Shown here: positions 17,358 to 26,053 of the stretch, in pieces | Layout of the letters: each line of letters starts with the position of its first letter | How positions within the stretch are numbered: the first letter of the stretch is position 1 | Origin: Streptomonospora nanhaiensis | GTDB lineage: Bacteria > Actinomycetota > Actinomycetes > Streptosporangiales > Streptosporangiaceae | Assembly (NCBI RefSeq): GCF_026642255.1 | Contig: NZ_CP113264.1 | Span: 6,138,001-6,202,000 of the forward strand | DNA length: 64,000 bases | Direction of reading: 5' to 3' | The notes under the pieces: model-generated | What the model was told of the DNA's origin: nothing | Seen by the model: only the letters and a program-made list of their open reading frames with translations | The model's database searches: none | Translations under genes and position numbers: made by a program

Positions 17358-19118
17358 TTAGTCCTCGTGTTCCCAGTTCGGCGCCATGTCGCGCGCGTAC
17401 TGGATGTTGTCGTTGCTGACGCCGGGGCCGACCATCGGCCAGACCATGGCGTCGTGATTGACCGTGAAGTCCACGACGACGGGTGCGTCGTCGATCGCCA
17501 TGGCCTTCTCGATGGTGGCGTCGATGTCCTCGGCGCGCTCGCAGCGCAGGCCGACACAACCGTACGCCTCCGCGAGGCGGACGAAGTCGGGGATCCGGAC
17601 CTTCTCGTCCCGGGGCGAGGTCTGGAGGTCGGTGTTGGAGTAGCGGCCCTCGTAGTAGAGGGTCTGCCACTGGCGGACCATGCCCAGGTTGCCGTTGTTG
17701 ACCACCGCGACCTTGACGGGGATCCCCTCGATGGCGCAGGTGGCCAGTTCCTGGTTGGTCATCTGGAAGCAGCCGTCGCCGTCCACGGACCAGACGACCC
17801 GGTCGGGGTCGCCGACCTTGGCGCCCAGGGCGGCGGGGACGGAGAAGCCCATGGTGCCGAGCCCGCCGGAGTTGACGAAGGACCCGGGGCGCTCGTAGTC
17901 GATGAACTGGGCGGCCCACATCTGGTGCTGGCCGACGCCCGCGACGTAGGTGGCCTCCGGGCCGGCGATCTGGCCCAGGCGCTGGATGACGGCCTGCGGG
18001 GAGAGGCTGCCGTCGTCGGAGGCCTCGTAACCCTTGGGGTAGGTGGTGCGCATGCGGTTGAGCTGCTGCCACCAGGCCTCGTAGTCGCCCTGCCGGCCCT
18101 TCTCCTGGTCGGCGCGGACGGCCACGACCATGTCCGCGAGGACCTCGCGGCAGTCGCCGACGATGGGCACGTCGGCGTGGCGGTTCTTGGAGATCTCGGC
18201 CGGGTCGATGTCGGCGTGGACGATCTTGGCGTCGGGGGCGAAGCTGTCGAGCCTGCCGGTGACGCGGTCGTCGAAGCGCGCGCCCAGAGCGACGATGAGG
18301 TCGGCCTTCTGGAGGGCCCCGACGGCGCTGACGTCGCCGTGCATCCCGGGCATGCCCACGAACTGCGGGTGGCTGTCGGGGAAGACGCCCCGGGCCATCA
18401 GCGTGGTGACGACGGGGGCGCCGGTGATCTCGGCGAGGACGCGCAGCTCGGCCGCGGCGCCGGCGCGCAGGACGCCGCCGCCGACGTACAGGACGGGGCG
18501 GCGGGCCTCGGCCATCATGCGGGCCGCCTCGCGGACCTGCTTGCCGTGGGGCTTGGTGACCGGCCGGTAGCCGGGGAGTTCGAGGCGTTCGGGCCAGACG
18601 AAGTCGGCGGAGGCCTGGAGCGCGTCCTTGGAGATGTCGACCAGGACCGGCCCGGGGCGTCCACTGGAGGCGATGTGGAAGGCCTCGGCGATGGTCCGGG
18701 GGATGTCGCGGGCGTTCTTGACCAGGAAGTTGTGCTTGGTGATCGGCATCGTGATGCCGCAGATGTCGGCTTCCTGGAAGGCGTCCGTGCCGATCATGGG
18801 GGCCGCGACCTGCCCGGTGATGGCGACCATCGGGACCGAGTCCATGTGGGCGTCGGCGAGGGGGGTCACCAGGTTGGTGGCGCCGGGCCCGCTGGTGGCC
18901 ATGCACACCCCGGGCCGGCCGGTCGCGTAGGCGTAGCCCTCGGCGGCGTGCCCGGCCCCCTGCTCGTGGCGCATGAGGATGTGGCGCACCTCGGCCGAGT
19001 CGTAGAGCGGGTCGTAGGCCGGGAGGATGGCACCGCCGGGAATCCCGAAGACAGTGTCAACGCCGACCTGCTCCAGCGACCTGATCAGCGATTGGGCGCC
19101 GGTCATCTGCTCGGTCAT
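17358..19118 (-). CDS. ilvB: Acetolactate synthase large (catalytic) subunit
   Basis: 586 aa, TPP- and FAD-dependent acetohydroxyacid synthase; it makes 2-acetolactate from two pyruvates, or 2-aceto-2-hydroxybutyrate with 2-oxobutyrate. The N-terminal pyrimidine-binding domain holds the catalytic Glu in MRHEQGAGHAAEGYA (about 48-62). The middle domain covers about 200-340. The C-terminal domain has the GDGCFQMTNQELATC-to-NN thiamine diphosphate motif (about 440-470). The start at 19118 follows AAGGAT. Upstream lie a leader peptide, a stem-loop, an intrinsic terminator and a palindrome. The transcript is therefore controlled at initiation and by attenuation. Confidence 0.96.
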   Translation of the reverse strand: MTEQMTGAQSLIRSLEQVGVDTVFGIPGGAILPAYDPLYDSAEVRHILMRHEQGAGHAAEGYAYATGRPGVCMATSGPGATNLVTPLADAHMDSVPMVAITGQVAAPMIGTDAFQEADICGITMPITKHNFLVKNARDIPRTIAEAFHIASSGRPGPVLVDISKDALQASADFVWPERLELPGYRPVTKPHGKQVREAARMMAEARRPVLYVGGGVLRAGAAAELRVLAEITGAPVVTTLMARGVFPDSHPQFVGMPGMHGDVSAVGALQKADLIVALGARFDDRVTGRLDSFAPDAKIVHADIDPAEISKNRHADVPIVGDCREVLADMVVAVRADQEKGRQGDYEAWWQQLNRMRTTYPKGYEASDDGSLSPQAVIQRLGQIAGPEATYVAGVGQHQMWAAQFIDYERPGSFVNSGGLGTMGFSVPAALGAKVGDPDRVVWSVDGDGCFQMTNQELATCAIEGIPVKVAVVNNGNLGMVRQWQTLYYEGRYSNTDLQTSPRDEKVRIPDFVRLAEAYGCVGLRCERAEDIDATIEKAMAIDDAPVVVDFTVNHDAMVWPMVGPGVSNDNIQYARDMAPNWEHED

Positions 19119-19192
19119 CTCAAGATCCTTCAGCGAGGTTCCAGAGCGGTGCTGGGGCTCTGGCTTGGTGGGTCTGGTCCCTGCCTGGCAAT

Positions 19193-19228
19193 AAAAAAAC
19201 CCCCACCGCCCTGTGGCGGTTGAGGGGT
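19193..19228 (-). terminator. Intrinsic terminator of the ilvB attenuator
   Basis: GC-rich stem (ACCGCC paired with GGCGGT, extended by CCCC/GGGG over a bulge) followed by seven T on the minus strand, about 75 nt before ilvB. It is the attenuator terminator for the leader at 19248-19298. Confidence 0.82.
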
Positions 19229-19264
19229 GGCGCGCAGCAGAAGAAACTCAGTGGGCTGCGCGCC
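19229..19264 (-). promoter_or_regulatory. Stem-loop overlapping the end of the ilvB leader peptide
   Basis: Perfect 10-bp stem GGCGCGCAGC (19229-19238) / GCTGCGCGCC (19255-19264). On the minus strand the 5' arm covers the Arg-Arg-Ala-Ala codons of the leader peptide. The arrangement is identical to that at cimA. Confidence 0.7.
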
Positions 19265-19298
19265 GACCAAGTACGAGGATCAGGGAGGTGTTCTGCAC
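19248..19298 (-). CDS. ilvB leader peptide (branched-chain attenuator)
   Basis: 16 codons from GTG at 19298: VQNTSLILVLGRRAAH, with a Leu-Ile-Leu-Val-Leu run placed just before the stem-loop. It resembles the IlvB leader peptides known in Corynebacterium and Streptomyces, where stalling at these codons prevents terminator formation. An earlier in-frame GTG at 19307 would add three residues, one of them Val. I prefer 19298 because a candidate promoter (TTGACG, 18-nt spacer, CAATGT) would place transcription initiation at that GTG, making a leaderless mRNA. No Shine-Dalgarno sequence is present for either start. Confidence 0.8.
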   Translation of the reverse strand: MQNTSLILVLGRRAAH

Positions 19299-19305
19299 GT
19301 TGACC

Positions 19306-19335
19306 ACATTGGCCGACGGAGGGGCCGCCCGTCAA
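19306..19335 (-). promoter_or_regulatory. Candidate ilvBNC promoter
   Basis: Minus strand: TTGACG (19330-19335), an 18-nt spacer and CAATGT (19306-19311), with initiation expected 7 nt later at the leader GTG. The -35 is good and the -10 is poor. The palindrome at 19351-19367 then lies at about -53 to -69, an activator position. Confidence 0.45.
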
Positions 19336-19343
19336 CAAGAACG

Positions 19344-19367
19344 ACATAATGTCTCATTATGTGAGAC
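19344..19367. promoter_or_regulatory. Overlapping palindromes upstream of ilvB
   Basis: GTCTCA-N5-TGAGAC (19351-19367) contains the same TCTCA-N5-TGAGA core as the leuB site. It overlaps a second palindrome, ACATAAT-N5-ATTATGT (19344-19362). Both are AT-rich in an otherwise GC-rich region. A regulator of the IclR type (NdgR/LtbR) is the natural candidate. Confidence 0.62.
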
Positions 19368-19433
19368 TCATATGTCAGCATGCGACCGCGCCCCTCACTG
19401 AGAAGCCCTTCTGAACTGGACCAACCACCACAA

Positions 19434-19473
19434 GACCCCCACCGCGTGTAACACAGAACACGTGGCGGGGGTC
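19434..19473 (-). terminator. Terminator of the PAS-GGDEF-EAL gene
   Basis: Stem GACCCCC-A-CCGCGTGT paired with ACACGTGG-C-GGGGGTC (15 bp with one mismatch), 35 bp past the stop at 19508. There is no long T tract. Confidence 0.6.
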
Positions 19474-19507
19474 GTGTGCGACCGGGGGTCGGGGGGCGCG
19501 TCCGGGG

Positions 19508-22213
19508 TCAGAGGTTGGCCCCGGCCTCCCCCCCGACGAGGGACTCGACGCCGCTCGCGGGCATCGGACGGGCCACCAGGAAGCCCTGGCCGTGGTCGCA
19601 GCCCATGGCCCTCAGCTGCTCCAGCTGCTCGGGGCGCTCGATGCCCTCCGCCACCACCTGCACCCCCAGGTCGCGGCCCAGCTGGATGATCGTGTGGGTG
19701 AGCAGGGTGACCGTGTCGTCGCGCCCGAGGTCGGCGATGAAGGACGGGTCGATCTTGATCGCGTCCACGCTGAGCCGCCGCAGGTGCGCCAGCGACGCGT
19801 AGCCCATGCCGTAGTCGTCGATGGCCAGCCGCACGCCCAGCTCCCGGAGCTCCGCCAGGCGCTGCACCGCCTCGCCGCCGTCGTCCAGCAGGACCTCCTC
19901 GTCCACCTCCAGGGTGAGCACGTCGGAGGACAGCCCCGTCTCGGCGAGGACGCCGGCCACCGTCTCCATGAAGCGGGGCGACAGGACCTGCTTCACGGAC
20001 AGGTTGACCGACAGGCCGATGTCCCAGTCCGAGAGCCGCCACACCGCGACCTTCTCGCACGCCTCGCGGAGGATCCACTCCCCCAGCGGCACGATCAGCC
20101 CCGACTCCTCGGCGGCGCCGAGGAACGCGTCCGGACCGACCGCCTCCCCGTCGCGGTCCCAGCGCACCAGAGCCTCCACCGAGGTCACCTGGGAGGTGCC
20201 CAGGTCGACGACCGGCTGGTACTCCAGGAAGAAGTCGCCGTTGGCCAGCGCCTCGCGCAGGCGTATCTGCAGCTCCAGGCGGGAGACCACCATGTCGTGC
20301 ATGTGGGCGGCGTAGACCTCCACGTGCCCCGCGCCGCGCTCCTTGGCCCTGGTCATGGCCACGTCGGCGTTGCGCAGCAGCTCGCCGCTGTCGGTGGTGG
20401 GCTCCGCGAAGGCCACCCCCGTGCTGGCGGTCAGCATGATGTCCCGGTCGGCCACCTGGAAGGGCTCGGAGGCGATCACGCGGCCCAGGCGCTCGGCCAG
20501 GTCGACCACCCGCTGGGCCCGGGGCACCCCCTCCACCAGGACCGCGAACTCGTCGCCGCCCCACCGGGCCAGGGTGGCGTTGGAGTCCACCTCGGCGCGC
20601 AGCCTGCGGGCCGCCTGGCCCAGCAGGTGGTCCCCGCGCACGTGGCCCGCCGAGTCGTTGACGGACGTGAACCCGTCCAGGTCCAGGAAGATCACCGCGA
20701 TGTCCTCGGTGGGCTCCTCGCTGATCGCCCTGTGCGCCAGCACGTCGCTGGCCCGCTCCTCCAGGTACGCCCGGTTGGGAAGCCCGGTCACCCCGTCGTG
20801 GAACGTCAGGTGCTCCACCTCGTCCTGGAGGGCCACCTGCGCGCTGATGTCGCGGGTGGTCACCAGCAGGCGGTCGGGCTCCCCCGGCTGCTCGTACAGG
20901 GAGGCGGTCGACTCGGTGTGCCGCCAGGTCCCGTCGGCGGCCCGCACCCGCAGCCGCAGGTGCACGCCCTGCGAGCCGCGCTCGGTGAACAGGTCCGTGA
21001 CGGCCTTCGTGCGCGCGAGGTCCTCGGGGTGGATCAGCGCGGTGACGGGCGCGGCGAGCACGTCGTCCAGGCGGTAGCCGAACGCCTCGGCCGTCCCCGG
21101 GCTGACGTAGAACACGCCCCCGTCCCGGTCGAGGATGAGGATGACGTCCCCGCTGTTGCGCGCCAGCTCGTGGAAGTGGCCCTCGCGGTTGCGGACCATG
21201 CGGGCGAGGGTCGCGTTCTCCTCCAGCATGCCCAGGACCCGCACCAGGAGCACGATCACGGCGGTCCCCGCCGCCAGCGGGAGCACCGGGGCCACCCCGG
21301 ACAGCCGGACCCCGGCCACCGTGAGCACCACGGCGGCGACGGCCACCGCCCCCACCGCCGCCAGCTCGGGCGCGAACCGGTACAGGCCCCTCCCCGTGAT
21401 CCGGCGGGGATCGGCGCCCGGCCGGTGCTCGATCAGCCACGGCAGGGCGCCCAGGAGGGCGAAGCCCAGGAACTTGATCGGGTGCTCGACGCCCCCGGCG
21501 ATGGGGACCCCGGTCAGGCGGGTGAGCGCGCCGATCATGTCCGAACCGGCGATGACGATGAGCGCCCCGATGGCCAGCAGCACCGCGCGCCGCGTGCTGT
21601 GCGGCGACATGAACACCAGCGGGACGAGCAGGCACAGGACGACGATGTCGGCGACCGGGTAGACCAGGGCAAACCCCAGGAACCCGGCGCCCTCCCCGAG
21701 CTCCTCGTAGAGGGGGGAGAACAGCAGCAGCCACACCACGGAGAACACCGCGGCGGCGCACACGTAGCTGTCGGTGATGTGGCGCATCGCGGTGCGCAGT
21801 CCGCCCGGCCAGGGGGCGAACCGGGTGAACCCCACCACGAAGAGTGGCAGCGCGGCGAGCGCGAAAAGATCACCCAGAGTGAGCGAGAGCACCGAACTGG
21901 AACTGAAGAGCCGGGTCAGACCGTGAGTGACGCCACCCGCGCACCAGGCGAGCGCGGCGAACCCGAGGTGCCGCAGCGCGGCCGGGCCGTCGGCCCCGTC
22001 GACGTGCGCGTCGCGGTCGGCCCCGGTCGCCGCCCAGCGCCGCGAGGCCAGGAGCAGGGAGAGTCCGGCGACGCCCGCGGCCAGCGCCGTCGGCCACTCG
22101 GCGAACGCCGCGGTGACGGTGGTCGACCCCAGCGGGACGAACGCCGCCGCCACGTAGACCAGGAACAGCACGCCCAGGCCGAAGGTCCACAGACGGCGTG
22201 CCCGGGTTCCCAT
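19508..22213 (-). CDS. Membrane PAS-GGDEF-EAL c-di-GMP enzyme (CdgF-like)
   Basis: 901 aa. ATG at 22213 has GGGAGG 6 nt upstream. About eight transmembrane segments (residues 10-325) are followed by PAS (about 345-460), GGDEF (intact GGDEF at 552-556; no RxxD inhibitory site just before it) and EAL (E680-A-L at 680-682). In the EAL domain the metal and catalytic positions look complete: DD in DDYGMG (799-800), K820, IDPSF, AEGIE (855-859) and QGF. It may therefore both make and degrade c-di-GMP. Its place directly beside ilvB matches SCO5511/CdgF of Streptomyces, recalled from memory. In actinomycetes c-di-GMP controls BldD and the timing of sporulation. Confidence 0.9.
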   Translation of the reverse strand: MGTRARRLWTFGLGVLFLVYVAAAFVPLGSTTVTAAFAEWPTALAAGVAGLSLLLASRRWAATGADRDAHVDGADGPAALRHLGFAALAWCAGGVTHGLTRLFSSSSVLSLTLGDLFALAALPLFVVGFTRFAPWPGGLRTAMRHITDSYVCAAAVFSVVWLLLFSPLYEELGEGAGFLGFALVYPVADIVVLCLLVPLVFMSPHSTRRAVLLAIGALIVIAGSDMIGALTRLTGVPIAGGVEHPIKFLGFALLGALPWLIEHRPGADPRRITGRGLYRFAPELAAVGAVAVAAVVLTVAGVRLSGVAPVLPLAAGTAVIVLLVRVLGMLEENATLARMVRNREGHFHELARNSGDVILILDRDGGVFYVSPGTAEAFGYRLDDVLAAPVTALIHPEDLARTKAVTDLFTERGSQGVHLRLRVRAADGTWRHTESTASLYEQPGEPDRLLVTTRDISAQVALQDEVEHLTFHDGVTGLPNRAYLEERASDVLAHRAISEEPTEDIAVIFLDLDGFTSVNDSAGHVRGDHLLGQAARRLRAEVDSNATLARWGGDEFAVLVEGVPRAQRVVDLAERLGRVIASEPFQVADRDIMLTASTGVAFAEPTTDSGELLRNADVAMTRAKERGAGHVEVYAAHMHDMVVSRLELQIRLREALANGDFFLEYQPVVDLGTSQVTSVEALVRWDRDGEAVGPDAFLGAAEESGLIVPLGEWILREACEKVAVWRLSDWDIGLSVNLSVKQVLSPRFMETVAGVLAETGLSSDVLTLEVDEEVLLDDGGEAVQRLAELRELGVRLAIDDYGMGYASLAHLRRLSVDAIKIDPSFIADLGRDDTVTLLTHTIIQLGRDLGVQVVAEGIERPEQLEQLRAMGCDHGQGFLVARPMPASGVESLVGGEAGANL

Positions 22214-22616
22214 CACCGACCTCCCCGCGGGCGTGTCGCGACCGTCGCGGCACGCAGCCGCCGTCGCGCTCTCTCCTCGTACATGGAGCACCCACCTCGC
22301 GTCGTTCGAGTACCGGCGCGGCACAGCGCCAGGTACCGCGGTCTGCCGCCCGGGTTCTCGCGGGACCGGGACGAGCCCGGCGGCGGGGCGGCCGGAGCGA
22401 CCGCGCACGCCCCCGTGCGTCGCAACCCTACGCAACCAAGGTCACACAGCGATTGAGGACCGGATGAGAGATGACGACAGAATGGTGACCCGGAGTCACC
22501 ATGGCGCGCGGGCCTCGCGCCGCGCGCGCGACGCGCCGTGGGCCCCCCTCCCGGCCCGCCGCGCCCCGGCGGCGCCGGGACCCGCCGCACGGCGGGCGGA
22601 CCGGCTCCGGGAGGGA
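22214..22616. other. Intergenic region upstream of the CdgF-like gene
   Basis: No gene seen. It contains the candidate regulatory motifs listed at 22441-22502. The rest is featureless GC-rich sequence. Confidence 0.4.
22441..22502. promoter_or_regulatory. BldD-like half motif and a palindrome upstream of the CdgF-like gene
   Basis: 22441-22455 matches the BldD box nTnACnC(A/T)GnGTnAn at 8 of 10 fixed positions. 22482-22502 is a perfect palindrome ATGGTGAC-N5-GTCACCAT. CGCAACC is also repeated at 22421 and 22431. They lie 210-290 bp before the start codon; the transcription start is unknown. Confidence 0.35.
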
Positions 22617-22645
22617 CCGGGCCGGTCGTCGCCCGACCGGCCCGG
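22617..22645 (-). terminator. gatB terminator
   Basis: Perfect 12-bp stem CCGGGCCGGTCG / CGACCGGCCCGG with a 5-nt loop, immediately after the gatB stop (22653). It is not followed by T residues. Confidence 0.6.
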
Positions 22646-22652
22646 AAGGGGG

Positions 22653-24203
22653 TCATGCCCCGGCGAGCCTCTCCAGGATGAGCTCCCGGGCGCGTCCGGC
22701 GTCGGCCTGGCCCCGGGTCGCCTTCATGACGGCGCCCACCAGGGCGCCGGCCGCGGCGAGCTTGCCGCCGCGCACCTTGTCGGCGGCGTCCGGGTTGGCG
22801 GCGATGGCCTCGTCCACGGCGGCGCCCAGCGCGCCGTCGTCGCTGACGACCTGGAGGCCGCGCGCCTCGACGACCTCGTCGGGCCCGCCCTCACCGGCCA
22901 GCACGCCCTCCACGACCTGGCGGGCGAGCTTGTTGGTCAGCGTGCCCTCGGAGACCAGGGAGATGATCCGCGCGACCTGGGCGGGCGTGATGGGCAGGGC
23001 GCCCAGCTCGACCTCCTGCTCGGTGGCGCGGCGGGACAGCTCGTTGAGCCACAGCTTGCGCGCCTCGGCGGACGGGGCACCGGCGACCACGGTCGCCTCG
23101 ACCAGCTCGATCGCACCGGCGTTGACCAGGTCCCGCAGCTCGGTGTCGCTGAGGTCCCACTCGGCCTTGACCCTGGCGCGCTGGGCGGCGGGCAGCTCCG
23201 GCAGCGTGGCGCGGAGCTCCTCGATCCACTCCTCGGTCGGGGCCACCGGGACGAGGTCGGGGTCCGGGAAGTACCGGTAGTCCTGCGCCTCCTCCTTGGA
23301 GCGGCCGGAGATGCTGCGGCCGGTGTTCTCCTGGAAGTGGCGGGTCTCCTGCACGACCCTGTGCCCGGCGTCGAGGACGCCCGCCTGGCGCTCGATCTCG
23401 GAGCGCACGGCGCGCTCGACGGAGCGCAGCGAGTTGACGTTCTTGGTCTCGCTCCGGGTGCCCCACTCGGCGGTGCCGACCGGCTGGATGGACACGTTGA
23501 CGTCGCAGCGCATGGAGCCCTCCTCCATGCGCACGTCGGAGATGCCCAGGGAGCGGACCAGGTCGCGCAGCTCGGCGGCGTAGGCGCGCGCCACCAGGGG
23601 CGCGAGTTCGCCGGTGCCGGTGATGGGCCGGGTGACGATCTCCAGCAGCGGGATGCCCGCGCGGTTGTAGTCGACGATCGAGTAGGTGGCGCCGTGGATG
23701 CGGCCGGTCGCCCCGCCCACGTGGGAGGTCTTGCCGGTGTCCTCCTCCATGTGGACGCGCTCGATCTCCACGCGGAACTCGCGCGGGCCGTCGGGGGTGT
23801 CGACGGTGACGTCGAGGTGGCCGTCCACGCAGATCGGCTCGTCGTACTGCGAGATCTGGTAGTTCTTCGGCATGTCCGGATAGAAGTAGTTCTTCCGGGC
23901 GAACCGGCCCCAGGGCGCGATGGAGCAGTTCAGCGCCAGACCCAGGCGGATCGCGCCCTCGACGGCCTTCTCGTTGACCACCGGGAGGGAACCCGGGAAC
24001 GCGAGGCAGACAGGGCAGACCTGGGTGTTCGGCTCCGCGCCGAAGCCGGTGGGGCAGGAGCAGAACATCTTGGAGGCGGTGCCCAACTCGATGTGGGTCT
24101 CCAGACCGAGGACGGGCTCGTACCTGGTCAGCGCCTGCTCGTAGGCCACCGGGGTGGGTTCGCCACCGCTCTTGGCAGGGCTAGGAGTTACCGCGTGGGC
24201 CAT
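22653..24203 (-). CDS. gatB: Asp-tRNA(Asn)/Glu-tRNA(Gln) amidotransferase subunit B
   Basis: 516 aa. The kinase-like catalytic domain (about 25-320) carries VLGLETHIELGT and the zinc-binding cysteines CSC (near MFCSCPTGFG) and CPVCLAFPG. It phosphorylates Glu or Asp on the misacylated tRNA before amidation. The YqeY-like tail (about 340-516) binds the tRNA. ATG at 24203 is used; the ribosome binding site is weak. In relatives gatB follows gatCA directly. Here about 6.4 kb with four plus-strand surface-protein genes separate it from gatA, so it must have its own promoter. Confidence 0.96.
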   Translation of the reverse strand: MAHAVTPSPAKSGGEPTPVAYEQALTRYEPVLGLETHIELGTASKMFCSCPTGFGAEPNTQVCPVCLAFPGSLPVVNEKAVEGAIRLGLALNCSIAPWGRFARKNYFYPDMPKNYQISQYDEPICVDGHLDVTVDTPDGPREFRVEIERVHMEEDTGKTSHVGGATGRIHGATYSIVDYNRAGIPLLEIVTRPITGTGELAPLVARAYAAELRDLVRSLGISDVRMEEGSMRCDVNVSIQPVGTAEWGTRSETKNVNSLRSVERAVRSEIERQAGVLDAGHRVVQETRHFQENTGRSISGRSKEEAQDYRYFPDPDLVPVAPTEEWIEELRATLPELPAAQRARVKAEWDLSDTELRDLVNAGAIELVEATVVAGAPSAEARKLWLNELSRRATEQEVELGALPITPAQVARIISLVSEGTLTNKLARQVVEGVLAGEGGPDEVVEARGLQVVSDDGALGAAVDEAIAANPDAADKVRGGKLAAAGALVGAVMKATRGQADAGRARELILERLAGA

Positions 24204-24467
24204 CGCCGCAAACCCGTTTCCGTAGAGGACATACCTTCCAGGTCAGCCTACCGAGCGCCCGGGGGTGGAGTGCCCGGCCCCGCGCCGCAGGCGCGCCCGG
24301 GGCGCCGTCCGCCCCCGCGGATGTCACGGCGAGTACACGATTGGGCCGCTGTCCAGGCGTCGACCGATCACCCAGGGTGCTTGAGCGACTAGTCTGTGTT
24401 CCCCAGGAAGATGATTTCGCCGGTCGGCCCCGAGGGCCCTCCGCCCTTCGCACGGGAGCGCAAGAGC

Positions 24468-25643
24468 ATGTCCGGCATCCTGCGTCGGTGCGCCGCGCTG
24501 CTGGCCTCGGCCGCCCTGACAGGCGCTCTGGTCAGCGCACCCGCCGCCGACGCCGACGACTTCTCACGTGTGGACCGCGACCCCGTCGAGGGGGCGGCAC
24601 TCGTCCTCGCCGACGGCCAGGAGGTCGACACGGCGCTCTTCAGCCTGCGCGTGGCCGACGAGGCCTCGGTCCGCGCCTACGCGGCCCGGGTGGAGGAGGA
24701 GGTCCGGCCGCGCACCGCCTACGTCGAGTCGGCGTGGTCGGACAACCCCGGGTGGACGGGGACGGGGTCCGACCCGTCCCCCGCGCCCGCCGACCGCGCG
24801 AACTGGATCGTCTCCCACTCCTACCCGGCGGTCGACCTCGGTCTCCTGGCGCAGGTGACCGGCCTGGTCCAGCTGGACGAGGCCGGGGCCATCGCGGCCA
24901 CCCAGGCCGCCCTGTGGCACGTGCTGGAGGGGGCGGAGCCGGACCGCTCCGCGAACGACCTCGGGGTCGTCGCCCTCTACGAGTTCCTGGTGGCGGGCAG
25001 CGGGGCGGCGGCCGACCACACGACCGCGCGCTCACTGGAGCTCTCGCCCTCCCACGTGGAGGAGGTCGCGCCCGACGAACCCCTCGGCCCGCTCACGGTG
25101 CACAGTTCCGCGGCGGACCCCGTGCAGGTCTCGGTCCGCGGCGCTCCGGCGGCGTGGCTGGTGGACGGGGCCGGCGACCAGGTGACCCAGGCGGACGACG
25201 GCGCCGAGCTCTTCCTCGACGTGGACCCGTCGGTCCCGGCCGGGGTGGTGACCCTGCACCTGCTCGGCCAGGACGTGTCCCTGCCGGAGGGGCGTCTGTT
25301 CACCGGCCGGGACGGCGTGCGCACGCAGCCGCTGATCACCGCCGAGGAGGTCTCGGCGACGAGCTCGGCCTCCGCGACGTTCACCTGGCACCCGGAGCAG
25401 ACGGCGGAGCCGAGCCCCGAGGAGACCCCGGAGCCCGCGCCCTCGCAGGAGCCCCCGGCCCTCGGCGAAGCCCCCGACGAGGCTCCCACCGGGGTCGAGA
25501 CCCCCCCGGGAGCGGATGACCGAATCCCCGGGGAGGGCTTGGCGCGCACCGGCACCTGGCTGTCCGGGCTGCTCATCATCGCGGGCGCCCTGGTGGTATC
25601 CGGCCTGCTCATCCTGGTTCTGGGCCGCAAACGTCGCGGTTGA
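24468..25643 (+). CDS. Cell-wall-anchored thioester-domain-like protein lacking the cysteine
   Basis: 391 aa. ATG at 24468 has GGAG upstream. It has a signal peptide (1-28), a TQXA-like domain, an Ig-like domain (about 185-300), a Pro/Glu linker, then LARTG, a hydrophobic helix and RKRRG. The domain aligns without gaps to the three downstream paralogues from FSL to NPG. Their thioester cysteine (YCID) is replaced by YAAR, with Ala72 at the Cys position; the TQ partner (Gln146) remains in ATQAALWH. The mature protein has no cysteine, so it cannot make the intramolecular Cys-Gln thioester. LAxTG is the motif of class E sortases. It may be a non-covalent binder or a decoy; function unknown. Confidence 0.85.
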   Translation: MSGILRRCAALLASAALTGALVSAPAADADDFSRVDRDPVEGAALVLADGQEVDTALFSLRVADEASVRAYAARVEEEVRPRTAYVESAWSDNPGWTGTGSDPSPAPADRANWIVSHSYPAVDLGLLAQVTGLVQLDEAGAIAATQAALWHVLEGAEPDRSANDLGVVALYEFLVAGSGAAADHTTARSLELSPSHVEEVAPDEPLGPLTVHSSAADPVQVSVRGAPAAWLVDGAGDQVTQADDGAELFLDVDPSVPAGVVTLHLLGQDVSLPEGRLFTGRDGVRTQPLITAEEVSATSSASATFTWHPEQTAEPSPEETPEPAPSQEPPALGEAPDEAPTGVETPPGADDRIPGEGLARTGTWLSGLLIIAGALVVSGLLILVLGRKRRG

Positions 25644-26053
25644 TCCCACAACTCACGCCTGTCTCACGGTCCCCGATCCATAACTTCGGGTCATAATGCG
25701 GATTTGTCCGGGTCGGTTTTTTTCCTGCCCGTATCACGTCACATTTTCGTCGAACCGGGTTGGAAGTGGCCAAGCGGGTCGCTAGTATCGGCCGGGCGGT
25801 TGGCATTCCACGGCGAGCGCGGCCCGCTCCCGCGTCACAGCGAGCCCCACCGGACGATCGCGCCCACCCCACACGGCGCCGCGTCCCCGACCCCGACGTG
25901 GTGACCCCGGAAACGGGCGAGCGAACACGGCGAATCCAGAACCTCCCCTGAACGCGTCGTGCGCCGTTGTCCACCGCAACCGTCCCACCGGCCCGTTCGG
26001 CCTCTTGGACGGGCACTCCATCCGGTTACCCCTAGAAGACACCGGGACACAAC
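25644..26053. other. Leader region of the second thioester-protein gene
   Basis: No gene seen. It is less GC-rich at 25650-25790, with a T7 run at 25719-25725. A promoter (25759-25788) implies an untranslated leader of about 255 nt before the TTG at 26054. Confidence 0.45.
25759..25788 (+). promoter_or_regulatory. Promoter of the second thioester-protein gene
   Basis: GTTGGA, an 18-nt spacer and TAGTAT followed by CGGCCGGG. The same elements, spacing and downstream bases recur before the third paralogous surface gene at 29213-29242, which supports both as real promoters of a shared type. Confidence 0.65.

Noticed and set aside
25700..25726. T7 run after the first surface-protein gene as an intrinsic terminator
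   Set aside because: Only a 4-bp stem can be drawn before the T run, so I did not call it.
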